Assembly: GCA_945910005.1 (NCBI GenBank)
Contig: OX246746.1
Coordinates: 17,774,995-17,838,994, forward strand
DNA: 64,000 nt
DNA from: Isoperla grammatica
Taxonomy: Eukaryota > Arthropoda > Insecta > Plecoptera > Perlodidae
Reading direction: 5' to 3'
Shown piece by piece: positions 63,446-64,000 of this stretch. The translations under genes were made by a program, and so were the position numbers. Under the pieces are notes generated by a model. The model did not search any database. It was not told the origin of the DNA and saw only the letters and a program-made list of their open reading frames with translations. The first letter of the stretch is position 1. Each line of letters starts with the position of its first letter.

Positions 63446-64000
63446 TTTGTGTTTTCACGCAGTAGTATCTTCCCCCGCTTTGTTCACACACAAAATAAAA
63501 CACCTGGTTTTGGTTAAACCGATGAATAATATCAGGAACTTTTACTTGCAACTAAAAGTATCAGTCGTTTAGATACATCTCGCACTGCTCAATTCACCCG
63601 ACTGAAATAATAATAAAAAACACGTTCACTTTGGAATATCACATAAAAGCACTTATTTGACCCTCAGGTACACATTTAAGTCTTCGTCTCTGAACGACTC
63701 CATGCTTAATAATTAATGTATTATCGATCAATCATAGCTTCGAACACTAGCGACACACAACATTATCTTTGTCCACTCCACACCTTGATGAGTAATGCAC
63801 AGTGCACACCTCTCCGTATAGCGTACGCTTAGAGCCAGTACTTTCGCTGGTAGACGACCACTTGTTATCCTCGCTTCTCATTGGTGGGAGAGCCTCGGTG
63901 TAATTTTTGAAATCATTTGTGTGGTCACGTGACCAAGACGGAAACGTCACTGCAATGTTGCCACGGACAGGTATGTGGCGCGCGGACAGGTAGGGAACCA
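63446..64000 (-). promoter_or_regulatory. bark: upstream region of bark, probable 5' UTR and promoter side
   Basis: Sequence 5' of the ATG. It contains a 10-bp palindrome GTCACGTGAC (63924-63933) with a CACGTG E-box core. No TATA box at a convincing distance and no transcription start could be assigned. Confidence 0.35.

Overview
This window is animal nuclear DNA, most likely from an arthropod. It has spliced genes with GT-AG introns, tRNA-derived SINEs, non-LTR retroelement fragments, many short hAT-type and foldback elements, microsatellites, and an abundant intronic AGGCCTA motif. I cannot name the species.

One gene fills nearly the whole window on the minus strand: the orthologue of Drosophila bark beetle/Anakonda (bark, aka), a large single-pass receptor-like protein of epithelial tricellular junctions. 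I joined 30 coding exons from the initiator ATG at 63445 to the stop at 202. Every intron phase agrees, and the exons sum to 8793 nt, which is 2930 codons plus stop. In order the protein has: a signal peptide; three modules, each with a PGV-rich beta-helix cap, an SRCR domain, right-handed beta-helix repeats and a CUB-like domain; a C-type lectin-like domain; one transmembrane helix; and a cytoplasmic tail of about 305 residues ending ETAM, a PDZ-ligand-like terminus.

Layout from the 5' end of the gene (high coordinates): signal peptide exon at 63.1-63.4 kb; an 18.2-kb first intron (44.9-63.1 kb) full of foldback elements and SINEs; module 1 at 33.5-44.9 kb, interrupted by a 3.8-kb hAT element with an exact 8-bp target duplication that itself carries a SINE and two shorter inverted-repeat elements; module 2 at 25.3-32.7 kb; module 3 at 4.7-25.0 kb, interrupted by a 10.5-kb intron (9.3-19.8 kb); then lectin domain, membrane helix and tail at 0.2-4.4 kb.

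Two things stand out. First, the 10.5-kb intron holds a 66-bp tandem repeat of about 26 units that stays open in both directions. On the minus strand it has an ATG, a signal-peptide-like leader and a non-repeat C-terminus, so it may be a nested gene for a hydrophobic 22-residue-repeat protein. Second, the two exons bordering that intron (exons 21 and 22) each have a tandem array that has copied the 3' splice site plus the start of the exon (118-bp and 82-bp units), placing strings of decoy acceptors upstream of the true ones.
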